Positions 11,660 to 23,419 of a stretch of 64,000 nucleotides of DNA are shown piece after piece. The stretch lies in contig CM060193.1 in assembly GCA_030549335.1 (NCBI GenBank), positions 64,581,646 to 64,645,645 of the forward strand, in the 5' to 3' direction. Source of the DNA: Pontederia crassipes. Its lineage: Eukaryota; Streptophyta; Magnoliopsida; Commelinales; Pontederiaceae. The translations under genes were made by a program, and so were the position numbers. Numbering within the stretch: the stretch's first letter is position 1; every line of letters begins with the position of its first letter. The notes below the pieces were generated by a model that was given only the letters and a program-made list of their open reading frames with translations, searched no databases and was not told the DNA's origin.

Positions 11660-11965
11660 AGAAAACAACATGATGGCCGTTAGAACGATTGTGACCGAGC
11701 CGCCGGAATTCGCTCAGCGAAAAAGGGTCGCGCTCATGCCCATGACAGATACTATCATGGCCGTGACAAGCCAGGCACGCCCGTGACATCCTGATTATGA
11801 CAATGAGCGAGAGGTTATTGAGATCGAGTCCAAAATTACGTTCGCTCAAAATCGTGCGCAAGAGGGCACGACAATAACGAAGGATGTGGCACAGTCTTAA
11901 TACCTCAGTCACGATCATGACCAACGGGAACATCTTTCATGTCACGATCATGGGCATGACCATGC
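11660..11965. repeat. GC-richer island with CATGACC/CGTGAC words
   Basis: Words such as CCCATGACA, GGCCGTGACA, GCCCGTGACA, CACGATCATG and GGGCATGACC recur, recalling the CACGGCCCGTG palindromes of the Athila-like family elsewhere in the window. It may be an old fragment of a related element. A 91-codon open frame on the minus strand is not convincing as a protein. Confidence 0.3.
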
Positions 11966-13918
11966 AATTAAGGCCTTTGTGATATTTTAAAAGTTATTTT
12001 TAAAATATTAATAGTATGTAATGATAATTGTTAATTGCATATGAATCTAGATACACGAATTGCATGTTTCCACATAACTAGATTAAAATCTAAAGATTGA
12101 GAGACATAATTGATTGTTGTTTGAAAAGTATAATAATCTCAGTTGTTGATAATGATATTATATCGCCCCTCAATAGCTCTTATCGAATTGTCAAGAATTA
12201 ATCGTTCTTACACCGTTAGGAATACTCATTCTCACATCGGTAACTGTGTGTGTATTCCTAAGTCATCTTCGAGCGAAAGGGGAGCATTGTCTTCAAGAAT
12301 TAGCTAGTCTATTGTAGGGCCAATGACATAAATTTCAACTATCGAAAAATATAACGTTATAAGGACCAACATAGAACTGATGAATTGATGCCCATAAAAG
12401 TAGAAGTCCGAAAGGATTATGAAGCAACACTTAGGAAAGTAATGAGACGAAGGTAAAGGTAAGTGCAAGTCACTTATGTGCTTATGGAATTGTATGATTT
12501 TTATAAACATTCCTATACTAAATCTATGATGATAGTTAATTTTACATGTCTAACCATGTTAGTATTTTATATGCATGATGATAGAATGCTATTATTGATT
12601 CACATGTAGAATCATATATTAAGTGCAAGGCATGCATATTTCTATTTTTTTCATTAACATTATATTGCATGACATTTACATACTTTAATTGAGAAATTTT
12701 GCACCTTAGATTTATGCATGTAATCGATGAATGAATGAATGACGGCTCAACTCATGATGAGACACTTCAATAATGATTATTAGTGGGTTCTAGTTCTATA
12801 AGATTACTTTAATATTTTGATGAAATCTTCCGCTTTAAATGAAAGATTATATCATTTTATTCTACCGTTTTAAGTTTCCACTTTAATTGAAAGATTATAT
12901 GATTTATGTATGATTTTATACTAATATATTAATTAGGATTGGGATCTTATTGTTTGAAACAAAATAAATTATTTAAGCATATGTGACCTTATAACTAAGC
13001 TATTCGTATTCAACTATAATTATATTATATAAACTTAAAGTTAGACTCATAAACTTCCGTATCTACCTTCTGTTGTTGAAACTTTTTTTATAGGATGGAT
13101 TAATGCTTCTAGAAGATACATTAATATATTAATACGATAATCCGCCATAATTAATTTTACATTAGGATTAGTATTTTATTAATACTAAAATAATATATTC
13201 TTTTATACTTATAATTAAATTAGTTTTAACTTTCAGATTTAATCAACAAACTTTTATTATAAAATATTTTATTTTTCTTAAAATTCTGAAAATAATAATA
13301 GGTCATATTGATGTTATTTTCAAGTGTATCGATATTCTTGTATAACGATTTTTTAAATAATATATTTATTTTTTAATTAAAACAAATCTACTTTTAATTT
13401 AATTAATCTTGTATGCTTATAACTATATGTTATATATTAATTTTCCTTATTTAAAAAGTTCTGTAGGATTATTTTTATCTTTTATATTTAAAGCTTTTCA
13501 TGTATGATATATTATTAGTTTTTAATTCTATATATTGTTATCTTATTTAACAACTTTGTGGGGCTAATTTTACCTTTTCAAATTTAAACTCTTTAAATTA
13601 GTTAAATCCTCTTATTTGACAAGTGTCATGATATTTTCTCTCTTGTTTTTATCTTTCCTTTTTTTATATATAGATTATATAAGATACTAGCATTAACTAG
13701 TAATCTATTTTTTAAAATAAATGCCCACGTTTATTATTAGAAAACACACCTTTAATACAATCAGCATATTGGCAGCTTTCCTTTGAACGTAAATGCTAAA
13801 AGTATTGTTCACTAATATTTCATGTAAAATTTCCACTAATAAATACTCAAATCTCCAAACCTAGTTTTTTTTTCCTTCCAACTAAAACGTCTCACTTTTC
13901 TTATATGCTTCATTTCCG

Positions 13919-14004
13919 TTTTCCTTATTTAAATTATTTATCATTATCTCACTAGTCACTACCTTTTATTTCATTTTCCTTATTTAAATTATTTATCATT
14001 ATCT
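13919..14004. repeat. 55-bp-spaced direct repeat
   Basis: The phrase TTTTCCTTATTTAAATTATT with its downstream continuation TATCATTATCT occurs twice, 55 bp apart. It is a local tandem duplication with no evident function. Confidence 0.7.
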
Positions 14005-15590
14005 TACATATCTCACGAGGTAAAAAAGTAATACTACATCAGAACAAAACTAATAATTAAAAAGCCCAAACAATGAAACCCTCAAAGTACGCACAAATAA
14101 TTAAATGTTTGTTATCTTCATACTGAATTTTGTATAACTAATGACATAGAATATAATTATAATCGTAATGTGAAAGCCTACTGGTACCATTACAATTTTA
14201 GAGGTTAAATCATTTTTTACGATGAGGTTTGAAATTTGATATGTTAACTCATTTTTTTTAAAAAAAATTTAAATCGATAAGAAGAGCAATATTATTGATT
14301 TATAATCTTGACTAGAATTAAGGCTAGTAATGGTGATCCCTGCTGCCTTTATCCTTATCTATTGTATTAAACCACTAAATTTATTGGTACAGGTGTAGGT
14401 TTTTACTCGCAATTATTTAATTTTTTTTACTTTTCATATAACATAATGCTTAGGCTCATGATTTGGATAGATAATGATGATTATTAGGATGTGTTTAAAT
14501 TACTATATTTTTACATTTAATTATCCTGCAACTGAATGCAATAAATAAAGTCAATCGATTAGGGGTGGACCCAAATTTTTTTATTGAAGAGGAAAATTAA
14601 AAGAATAATAAATTATAAAATAATAATATAGGTTCATAAACAGTAAATAGTATACAGTGCAATGACCTTTAACTTTAATTTAATTTATAGGGCCCAAGTT
14701 GTAATTAAAAATTAATAATGTATAATTAACATACGTATATAGTGTATCTAATATATAATTTCTTAAAAAATTCGTTTATACTAAAATCTTAGAGTAAGGT
14801 TCGAAGCTCTAAGGTACAAAGTACCCTATAATAAAAGACAAGCACTTCCAACCATATGAAATAAGTTGAAGAAAAGTTCCTCCAATCAAAACAGTGAATT
14901 AAAGAAAAGGATATTAACAAAGTTAATATTCGATTGCCTTTCTTTACCTTGTCATTGCATGTTGTATTGTTATTGCATTATTAAAGTGGTCATAGTTATA
15001 AGAGTACATCACAAAATCTATGATTATATGAGTATTCTTTCTTAGATCCCCTTAAAGGGATCCTTCACTTCATATGGTTTATTGTTTCATTTTACTAATT
15101 ATTTAGTTGTTATTAATCATGCTCGCACTATTATATTAAAGTTCGATACATTGTTATCGCTTTCACATTGGTTAGCAAAGTTCATGGGAGAATTGTCTTT
15201 CCTACTAGACACAAGTCACTAATGGGTGGTCTAGGTAATGATGCACATGAACCTAATTATTTTCTTTACGTTATTTTAAGAAAATTGATGTAATAATTAT
15301 GGGGATTTCCTTTTGATATATTGTATTACCTCTTCGAATTTCGAATTTACTTGATATTTTATCTTCACCTTTTATCATTTTATATTTATTTAGTAGTCTT
15401 GCTGATGCGTCTTGTTTGTTAACTACTTTAGTCAATCTATAACATTCCCGTAACGTCTTTGTCACATGGAAAGGACTCAATTTTGTGAACCTATATATTC
15501 ATCGAGTAATAGCCAAGTCCTTAGTTGAATTGGATCCAAACTGATTATAATTTTCTATTTAGACTCATTCTCACTCAGACTTTGTTTGGA

Positions 15591-15944
15591 TTCAGGTATT
15601 TGAAAGGGTGGGGAATATGAAAGAATGAAGTTAGATATATCTTGTTTTGATTATAATTTTGTTAAGCTATTCAAACATCATATTTTTTATTCTACCAAAT
15701 TAGTGGAATGAGAAGAAATAAATAATTTTATATCAAAATAACCCTTCTTAAATTATTTTTCTTGTTACTAAATTAAACCATCTCTCACTTCTCTCTAATA
15801 AATTTTCTTTTTCCATCATATGAATATATATTTATTTATTTTACTTTTGAATATATAAATTTTGATCCAATCTTTTTTTTCACTTTATCATCCAGGAAAG
15901 ATAAGAAAATTTTGATAACAAACATTATCTAGAATTTCTCTCTA
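15591..15944. other. AT-rich intergenic DNA before organelle insertion
   Basis: Contains a GTTTGGATTCAGG-type phrase like the ends of some MITEs, but no partner end could be paired. Otherwise nothing is recognisable up to the abrupt start of mitochondrial rDNA at 15945. Confidence 0.4.
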
Positions 15945-16418
15945 GGATTGGCTTTGGGCCTTTCCTACGCAACTTAAGTGGAGGGCAAAGAAGGCCCCCT
16001 TACCGGGGGGCGATCCATCAGTGAGATACCACTCTAGAAGAGCTATAATTCTAACCTTGTGCCAGGACTTACGGGCCAAGGGACAATCTTAGGTAGACAA
16101 TTTTTATGGGGCGTAGGCCTCCCAAAAGATAACGTATGCGTGCAAAGGTTTCCCCGGGCCAGACGGAGATTGGCCCTCGAGTGCAAAGGCAGAAGGGAGC
16201 TTGAAAAACTGCAAGACCCACCCATCGAATATGGATGAAAGTCGGCCTTAGTGATCCGACGGTGTTGCGTGGAAGGGCCGTCGCTCAACGGATAAAAGTT
16301 ACTCTATGGATAACAGGCTTATCTTCCCCAAGAGTTCACATCGACAGGAAGGTTTGGCACCTCGATGTCGGCTCTTCGCCACTTGGGATTATAGTATGTT
16401 CCAAGGGTTGAGATGTTC
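15945..16418 (+). pseudogene. nuclear copy of mitochondrial 26S rRNA (rrn26), 3' portion
   Basis: The sequence follows the plant mitochondrial large-subunit rRNA. It runs from the GGATTGGCTTTGGGCC stretch, through GGGGCGTAGGCCTCCCAAAA and the peptidyl-transferase region (AGTCGGCCTTAGTGATCCGA, GGATAACAGGCT), to CACCTCGATGTCGGCTC and CCAAGGGTTG. Many changes are C-to-T or G-to-A, as expected from decay of methylated nuclear DNA. The match stops abruptly at about 16418, well before the end of the rRNA. It is a NUMT fragment, not a functional rRNA gene. Open reading frames inside it are meaningless. Confidence 0.92.
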
Positions 16419-16890
16419 CTTTGATAACACAGATTCCTATTTGTCAATGATATTCCATGATCGAGACAATTGCATCTTGAGATCCTAATTGCCATGGTTC
16501 CGCTGCATCACAAGGAGCGATTGTGAGGAATTCTAGAAAAATCATTTCTTCTAGAACAATCAGAAACACTTTTAGGATTATGGCTCTACTATGAGAAAAC
16601 CTAGGTCGGCCTGGAAACCTTCATGCCTCCATTCATCCGACCATATGTGTGTTCACAACCTTCTCCCTTCTATCCCTATCCAAAGTAAGGTAGGGGGTTC
16701 GCTTTAGTTGCTCAACTGCTTAGTGCTCATGACAATCCCGACGATCCGAGTCCGAGCTATTGGAATTGGAATAGGTTCGGCACGGGATCGCGAAATCTTG
16801 GCGATCTTCTCTATCTAATTAATGAGGAGTCCGTTTGGAATTGGATTTCACTTGACTGTCTACGATTCCATTGTGTGTGCTCGGGGTAGA
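16419..16890. other. probable further organelle-derived DNA
   Basis: The base composition remains close to that of the rRNA fragment and falls abruptly to AT-rich nuclear DNA after about 16890. The text is unlike the surrounding repeats (for example GATCGCGAAATCTTGGCGAT), but no organelle gene could be named. It is probably a continuation or second piece of the same mitochondrial insertion, rearranged. Confidence 0.45.
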
Positions 16891-17171
16891 AGTTTTGTAA
16901 AATATTTCAAAATTAAAAATATAATAAAAATAGAAAAAATAGTTAAAATAAATTAATAAGCATTTATTGCTTGTTAGATATTATAAAATGTTTATATATA
17001 ATAAAGAGTAAAAATATTTTTTTAATAAATAAAACTCTTATTCCTCATACCATCATTTTTTACTACTATTATTTAAACATGGACTTTTTAATGACACACC
17101 ACCCTCCATCATCCCATCTCTCGCTACACCATCCCATCTCAACCCTCGCTAATTGCCAAACAAGCCCTTAA

Positions 17172-17471
17172 GGATTATTTGGTTGGAATGATACAGAATA
17201 ATTAATCTTATTCGAATGACATGAGTAATGAAAATAGAAGGAAATAAAAATTTTTATACGTATTTATATGTTAAGTTTTTAAGATTAAGAATGAAATATA
17301 TTTTAATTATATTTTTCTTTTTTATTTGGGATGAACTAAAAATGAGGTAATAGAAAGGAATGGAAAGAAAGGAAAGCTTAATTACCCTCCGTTTCTTTTC
17401 ATTATAAATTCAATTAGACAAATAAATGCATCCCCTTTCGTTGACTTCCTTTCACCCCAACTAAATAGCCC
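17172..17471. mobile_element. TIR MITE flanked by TTAA
   Basis: The left end GGATTATTTGGTTGGAATGA and the complement of the right end, GGGCTATTTAGTTGGGGTGA, form imperfect terminal inverted repeats. TTAA lies directly outside both ends (17168-17171 and 17472-17475), fitting a TAA/TTA (PIF/Harbinger, Tourist) or TTAA target duplication. The 300-bp length and absence of coding sequence mark a MITE. Confidence 0.6.
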
Positions 17472-17475
17472 TTAA

Positions 17476-17994
17476 TGTATTTTATATTTATAATTAACCA
17501 AATAGATCTCATCTTAATTTAGAGTTGTTATTATTATATTTGAAGTATATTGAAATTGAAAGTTTAATATATTCTTTGTTTTTTTTTTTTTTTTGCTCTC
17601 AACATTCCTTTGGTAAACTACGCAGAGTTGCGTAGAATTTAATGCTTCAGCATAGTTTAATTGTTCAGAGAGTTTAGGAAAGTGTACAAAATTATCCTTC
17701 ATTAATTAAATAAATAAATAAATAGCAGGTTCGTGTATTAAAATCTTGATAATATTCACTCTCGAAAAAATCTTGCAAATATTTCCGATAATTAATTGAG
17801 GTATTTAATAGAGATGCTCCTGTGCATAAAATTAAATAAAAAATAAATGCATTGAACCCCCTCAATTAATGCATTATTATTCTCGGTTACAGTCAATTAA
17901 TTTACATTGACCATTAGGCCCATCGCCTCCAAGTATAAGCGACAGATAGCATAACGACGCTGAAGGGAACACATCGCAAGGGCAGCGCAGAGAG
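17476..17994. other. upstream region of SDR copy 1
   Basis: The last 120 bp or so (from about 17870, TCTCGGTTAC) are homologous to the region upstream of SDR copy 2 (about 37675 onward), so the duplication includes the promoter. A TATAAG word near 17932 lies about 60 bp before the ATG; the corresponding bases of copy 2 are changed. A T-run at 17580-17594 is low complexity. Confidence 0.5.
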
Positions 17995-18947
17995 ATGACG
18001 ACGTCCGCGAGCCAAGGTGCAGTCGCTCAGACCTCCCCGGCGAGGAGGTAAATTTAGATCGATCCCTGCGCCATTTGCTGATCTCTTCTTCTATATATCT
18101 TACAAGACCTCTTAGTAGATCGGTCGTTCATGGAGATCGTGTTAGTTTAATGCAAATGTATTAATGTATGGAGATGCATTTTTCAGATTGGAAGGTAAGG
18201 TGGCCATCATTACCGGCGGGGCTGCAGGTGCCGGCAAGGAGACCGCCCGTATCTTCGTCGAGCATGGCGCTAAGGTCGTCCTCGTCGACATACGCGACGA
18301 CGTCGGCCGCGCGGTCGCGGCGAGCATCGGCGGCGAAGACGTCGTGGCGTACTTCCACTGCGACGTGACCGTCGAGGAGGAGGTCAAGAACGCCGTGGAC
18401 TTCGCTGTGGCCAGGTTCGGGAAGCTGGACATCATGTTCAACAACGCCGCCATCATCGACTCGACGAAGCTCAAGATCACGAAGGTGAGCACGGCGGAGT
18501 TCGAGCGGGTGCTCAGCGTCAGCGTGACGGGGACGTTCCTGGGGACCAAGCACGCGGCGCGCGTGATGATACCGGCCGGCCGCGGGGGCTGCATCCTCAA
18601 CAGCGGGAGCATCGCGTCGGTGCTGGGCGGCGTGGCGACGCACGCGTACATGGCGGCGAAGCACGCGGTGGTGGGGCTGACGAAGAACGCGGCGGCGGAG
18701 CTCGGGGTGCACGGGATCCGGGCGAACTGCATCTCGTCCTTCATGTACGATCAAGGACGCGGAGGGCATCGAGGACATGATCTCCGGGCTGGCGAAGCTC
18801 AAGGGGGTGGTGCTCAAGGCGGAGGACACGGCGCGCGCCGCCGTCTTCCTCGCCAGCGACGAGGCCAGGTACGTCAGCGGCCACAACCTCCTGCTCGATG
18901 GCGGCTACACCACCGTCAACACTGCCTTCGGCCACTACAAGGAATGA
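17995..18947 (+). pseudogene. short-chain dehydrogenase/reductase, frameshifted copy 1
   Basis: Exon 1 (ATG at 17995, to 18047) ends AG before GTAAAT. Exon 2 starts at 18187 after TTTTTCAG and restores the frame, giving ARRLEGKVAIITGG. Nucleotide-binding TGGAAGAGK, the NAD-selecting Asp of VVLVDIRDD, NNAA, the catalytic Ser of NSGSIAS and YMAAK are all present. After SSFMY the sequence lacks 26 bases relative to copy 2 (around 18748-18757), best explained as losses of 14 and 12 bases around a retained GATCAA. The 14-base loss shifts the frame, so the substrate-binding C-terminus ending near 18947 is no longer read. The family (SDR110C: secoisolariciresinol dehydrogenase, momilactone A synthase, ABA2 types) oxidises alcohols in secondary or hormone metabolism. 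The shifted frame stays open to 19006, so a stable aberrant protein cannot be excluded. Confidence 0.85.
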
Positions 18948-19516
18948 AGAAGAAGAAGAAGACAAGTGGCCGCTTAATTAGAAGCCATTGGCTGTTGATT
19001 AATTAATTAAGCAATAGAACTTTGTTGATTTCTCGACTGGAAGAGCCACCAAGAAGTGGTTCTAATGATGCATTGATTGGATTCATTCGACTTTTGTAAT
19101 GCAATTATCGATCATATATTTGAGTCTATTTTAGTTTTCATGATTATATATACATCATATATTTGTTGCATGGATTCCCTCTCAGTTTTTAAGAAAAAAG
19201 TTATTATTTGGTGAATTTATCTTTAAAAGAGAGACATGATGAAATTTTTTCGATCGAAATTTATCGATGTTTAAAATTATTAATATTCGATTAATTTAAT
19301 ATTTAGACGGGAGTAATATGAATAAATCATTATCAACCATATCTGCCCTCACTATCTCAACCATCTCTGCCCCCACTATCTCAACCATCCCTCACGAGCA
19401 GACGAAACATATCATTTTATATTGTGTCGCGTTATTGTGTATACATGATACATTCGCTCAAACGTTTTTGTGGGAGCAATGCAAATATATATCATCGATT
19501 TGATATGGCAAACGAA

Positions 19517-19559
<43 letters not shown>

Positions 19560-19614
19560 TTCTGAATAAATACTTGAATTGATAAATTAATTTTAAATAT
19601 AATTAGGTATAATT
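18948..19614. other. 3' flank of SDR copy 1 and short intergenic region
   Basis: To about 19140 the sequence is homologous to the flank of copy 2 (GAAGAGCCACCAAGAAGTGG and TTCGACTTTTGTAATGCAAT are shared), so the duplication continues past the stop codon. Beyond this lies AT-rich DNA with a short ACTATCTCAACCATC-type direct repeat at about 19335-19390 and a (TA)n tract. Confidence 0.65.
19520..19556. repeat. (TA)n microsatellite
   Basis: Uninterrupted AT alternation, about 60 bp outside the left LTR of the copia element. Confidence 0.95.
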
Positions 19615-20551
19615 TGTTGAATCTTATGTTTTGATGATAACAAATTAAAATGAACATAAAAATTACTAATCTATGCTCAAATGTGATAATGCATGTGTAG
19701 AATTGATATGAACAGATTCGTCGAAGAAATCGTCAAATTTAAAGTTGGAAGAAAATTTTCAGCACGACCACGGCCATGGCATCGGTCGATTGATATTCTG
19801 TTGGAGAAAGGTCAAGAATATATCGGTCGATGTCGAGACATTATCGGTCGAAGGACCGGTCGACCGGACAAGCATCAAAAACGCTGAAAAAGGCAACGGT
19901 CACATAGACCAGTCGACCGGCCCATCCCAGCGATCGACCGATCTCTCAGTTAAATGAACAGTAACGGCTAGAATTTTGAGAAGAAATATGTGGGAGACTT
20001 TTTGAACGAATTCTCACCTCTATGAGCTTATAAAAGGGGTGTCAAAGCCTGAAGAAAATGTATCCAAGCAAGCAAGAATATCCTAGAGCTCCTCTCAAGT
20101 CTTTGAGCATAGAATTGCAAATTTCTTCCATTTTCTTTTCTTAGTCTTGAGTGTGAGAAAGAATTTTGTAAAAGAAAAGAGTTAGAAGGAACAATTACTT
20201 TCTGATCTAGTGAGATTGAGAGCTCCTTGCATAAGAGGTGTGCCTTGCCTCTTGAGCGGAGAAGAAAGCTTGATTGTGTAAAGAGGATTGTTCTCTCCCT
20301 ACAAGAAAAGAGAAAGATAGTGAATCTCCGGTGGTCTCGAGAAGTCGAGAAGTCGGAGCGGTGACGTAGACTAAAGAGTTGGGGCCGAACCTCGTCAACA
20401 TATCGTGTCTCCTTGAGTTTATTCTTTATTCTTCATCTACGCATTATCTTCATTTGCTTGTGATCGTTTTTATTGATTTTCTCCGAAAGTGAATTTTTAA
20501 AAAATTTAATTTCATCAATTCACGCCCCTCTTGGTGCTTTTTTATTATACA
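19615..20551 (+). repeat. 5' LTR of the SIRE-like copia element
   Basis: Begins TGTTGAATC and ends TTATTATACA just before the primer site. It contains a TATA box (CTTATAAAAGGGG at about 20027-20039) and several GGTCGACCGG-type palindromes between 19840 and 19945. The 3' LTR at 28088-29068 is the partner. Confidence 0.88.
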
Positions 20552-20552
20552 A

Positions 20553-20567
20553 TTGATATTAGAGCCA
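20553..20567 (+). other. primer-binding site (initiator tRNA-Met type)
   Basis: TTGATATTAGAGCC follows the LTR after one base. It is a mutated form of the TGGTATCAGAGCC site complementary to plant initiator tRNA-Met. Confidence 0.75.
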
Positions 20568-20608
20568 AGTTGCTCTAGCTTTAAGATTTAATATATCTTT
20601 AGAGATAT

Positions 20609-22235
20609 GGTATCAAGTGGTTTCAATTTTTCCGAAGGTCAATCTATTAATCGTCCTCCATTTTTTAATGCATCGAATTTTGCATATTAAAAAATTAGGA
20701 TGCAAGTCTACGTTTGTTCTATTGATATTGATATGTGGGATATTATTCAAAAAGATTTTGATCTAAGTAAAAAAAAACTCCTTTTGAATATACCGAAGGA
20801 GAAAGGCTTTTAGTAAAACTAGATTGGAAAGCTAAAAATATTTTTTATTGTGCTTTGGATCCAATCGAGTTTAATCGGTTTCTAGTTGTGAAAGTGCTAA
20901 TGACATTTGAAAGAAACTTATTATTACTCATGAAGTGACGGATAAAGTTAATGAGTCTAAATTAAATATTTTAAATCATCAATATGACTTTTTCAAAATG
21001 CTTAAAAATGAATCTATAAATGAGATAGTCGTTCGCTTTAATGATATTATAAATATCTTAACCTCTTTGAACGAGCCAAGGACTAACCCTCAAAAAGTGA
21101 AAAAGTTTTTCAGGTCTCTCTCCTCCAAATGGCATACAAAGAGGATGGTGATTGAAGAAAAGGACTTAAACAAGTTAAACTTTGATGATCTTATAGGTTC
21201 GCTCTTAACTTATGAGATCGGGATTAAGGAAGACGAAGAAATAAATACTCCAAAAAGGAAAACATTAATATTAAAGGCAAATAAATATGAGGAAGATAGA
21301 GGGTGAGGATCTTGATGACAAGAAACTTTCCCTATATGCAAAGAAGCTTGACAAATATCTCAGGCTTGCTAAGCAAAAGAAGAAAGGCTTCACCAAGAGA
21401 AGATCATCATCAATCAAAAGTTAAATAATTTGCTTTGAGTGCAAAAATATTAGACACTACAAGAATGAATGTCCAAATTTGGTCAAAAAGGAGAAAGATG
21501 AAGAAAGCTCGAGAAAAAAGAAAAATACTCTCCAGGCCACTTGGGATGAAAGCCAAGATGAAGAGAATGACTCCAACACCTCCTCTAGTGATGACGAAGA
21601 AGCCTACATATGTCTAATGGCTAATAGTCATGAGGTATCATCTAACTCTTCTAACTCTAGTGATAGTGAATCTTTCAATATGCATAAGGAGTTTAGAGTT
21701 CTAATTAATAAATATGAATGCTTAAAAAAATACGATGAGATAAAAATAGAGCTTGAAAATCTGCAAAAGAAAAATAAGAATGTTAAAGCATGTGAAAAGT
21801 GTGATACATTTAATAAAGAAAACTCTAGCTTGGAATTCTTAATTGAAGAATTGAAAACGAAAAATAGTGCAAAAATCACTATGTAAAAGATAAATTGTAG
21901 AAAGTGCATGTTTGAACAAAGAAATTAATAAATTGAAAGTTGAACTTGAAAAATTATCAAATGGAAGTAAAATGTTAGACGCTATGCTTAGTGGATCTAG
22001 AATATCTTCAAACAAAAAGGGACTTGGTTTCACCTCTTTTGAAAAAAAGAATGATAAAAGAATTTTATTTGTTAAAGCATCGCATGATTACACAAGATCG
22101 TATCTTGTTTGTTTTCATTGTGGATATGAAGGACATTATTCTTATGATTGTAGAATTAGGAAAGGAATAAGTAAAGGAATGAAGAAAATTTGGATCCCGA
22201 AAAGAACCATGACTAATCAAGATGGACCCAAGTAA
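20609..22235 (+). pseudogene. copia gag relic
   Basis: The ATG at 20609 opens a start typical of copia gag (FNFSEGQSINRPPFF), but a stop replaces Trp in the AYWKIRM-type motif. The UBN2 gag domain survives best at 20935-21306, with LNILNHQYDFFKM, FNDIINILTSL and KLNFDDLIGSLLTYEI. Two CX2CX4HX4C zinc knuckles follow: CFECKNIRHYKNEC at about 21432-21473 and CFHCGYEGHYSYDC at about 22112-22153. Between them is an acidic, Ser-rich and coiled-coil-like segment. Several frameshifts (near 20800, 20890, 21305, 21890) make it non-functional. Confidence 0.85.
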
Positions 22236-22304
22236 GTTTGGGTACCAAAAAGATGAAACTCCTAATTTCTTTCTTGTATGAAGCTTCTAAGTACAATGAA
22301 GATA

Positions 22305-22500
22305 AATTGTATTTTGATAGTGGATGCTCAAGGAATATGATCGGTGATGCCTCAAATTTCATCAATTTGAAAAAAAAATGTAAGAAAAGTCACTTTTGGA
22401 GACAATAGCAAAGGAAGAGTAATTGGTATAGGTAATATTGGTAAGAATGACAAAGTGTATTTAGAAAATATTTGACTTGTTGAAAATTTCAGACATCATC
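22305..22500 (+). pseudogene. copia aspartic protease relic
   Basis: YFDSGCSRNMIGDASNF preserves the DSG catalytic motif of the retroviral-type protease. The frame then breaks. Homology to the antisense copy at 32676-34839 continues until about 22500, where foreign DNA begins. Confidence 0.75.
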
Positions 22501-22501
22501 T

Positions 22502-22790
22502 TGGTCTGATGTCGTGAGGCGACGACAGCAATCGGGCAAGGCAGCAGGCCGGCCGTTGGGTTCTATTACGCCGAATCAACTCCGGACACTGAAGGCAAGC
22601 GTCACTGAGGAAATCACCATTCCCCTTGAAGACACTGCTGCAAGATCCGAGACGCTGCAACTCTGCCTTCTGGGTCGCACCTTTGGCCCCCAGAGATCTA
22701 CTGATATGCTTATGAATGAGCTTGTCCCACGCTGGAAGCTCTCGGGCTCCCTCCAAGTTCAAGAAATGGGTAACGGATTCTAAAAGGGAA
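22502..22790 (+). mobile_element. GC-rich foreign segment with DUF4283-like peptide
   Basis: The GC content rises abruptly inside otherwise AT-rich copia sequence. An open frame (22514-22783) reads LLGRTFGPQRSTDMLMNELV, then RWKLSGSLQVQEMGNGF. This resembles the DUF4283 domain found in plant LINE-type ORF1 and zinc-knuckle proteins (a lysine/arginine-tryptophan helix followed by a D/EMGNGFF strand). The copia sequence resumes at about 22785. The intact antisense relative keeps the pre-integrase region here, so the segment replaced copia sequence rather than simply inserting. The origin is inferred; no target duplication was found. Confidence 0.55.
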
Positions 22791-23415
22791 ACAAACCAAA
22801 AGTTCTTTTAAATTAAAAGGAGTTATTAGTACACATAAGGCCTTGGAACTTTTACATCTTGACTTGTTTTGACCTATTGATGTGACAAGCTTAGGAGGAA
22901 AAAGATATGTATTTGTAATTATTGATAATTTCTCCCGTTTCACTTGGACAATTTTTCTCGCTAGTAAAAATGAAACGCTAAATATGTTTTCCAAATTTGC
23001 AAAAAGAGTTCAAAACGAATTTGAACAAAAGATTTTAAAAATTAGAAGTGGCCATGGAGGAGAATTTGAAAATCATAAATTTGAATTATTTTACGAAAAA
23101 AATGGAATTACCCATAATTTTTCCTCTCCTAAAACACCTCAACAAAATGAAGTAGTTGAAAGAAAAAATAGAACTATATAAGAAATGGATAGAACAATTT
23201 TAAATGAAAGCAAGTTACCAAAATATTTTTGGGCGGAAGCCGTAAGCACATCATGCTATGTTCTCAATAGAATTTTACTTATACCTCTTAGAAAGAAAAC
23301 ATGTTTTGAAATGCTATTTGATAAGAAACCAAATATCTCCTATTTTAAAGTTTTTGGATGTAAATGTTATATTTTGAATATCAAAGATAAACTAGACAAA
23401 TTTGACGATAAATGA
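22785..23415 (+). pseudogene. copia integrase relic
   Basis: It begins in the pre-integrase region (ALELLHLDLF, with the first catalytic Asp) and continues through VFVIIDNFSRFTWTIFL. In the motif that normally reads RSDHGGEFEN the Asp is Gly here (RSGHGGEFEN), so the second catalytic acid is lost. The third acid survives in NEVVERKNR. The C-terminal core ISYFKVFGCKCYIL is present. Stops occur in FGPI (TGA), NRTI*EM and DDK*DD. It is inactive. Confidence 0.85.
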
Positions 23416-23419
23416 GATG

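Larger units (their letters stand above)
10856..15590. other. long AT-rich intergenic region
   Basis: No exon, tRNA or recognisable mobile element end was found over about 4.7 kb. Two local oddities are listed separately: a GC-richer island at 11660-11960 and a direct repeat at 13919-14004. Near 12130-12290 there is a mildly GC-richer stretch of LTR-like character with no matching partner. Confidence 0.5.

Noticed and set aside
16043..16488. Short ORFs on both strands (81 and 60 codons)
   Set aside because: They lie within or run out of a mitochondrial rRNA fragment, which is not protein-coding.
18161..18965. Long minus-strand frames opposite SDR copy 1
   Set aside because: Antisense shadows of a GC-rich coding exon; no independent motif.
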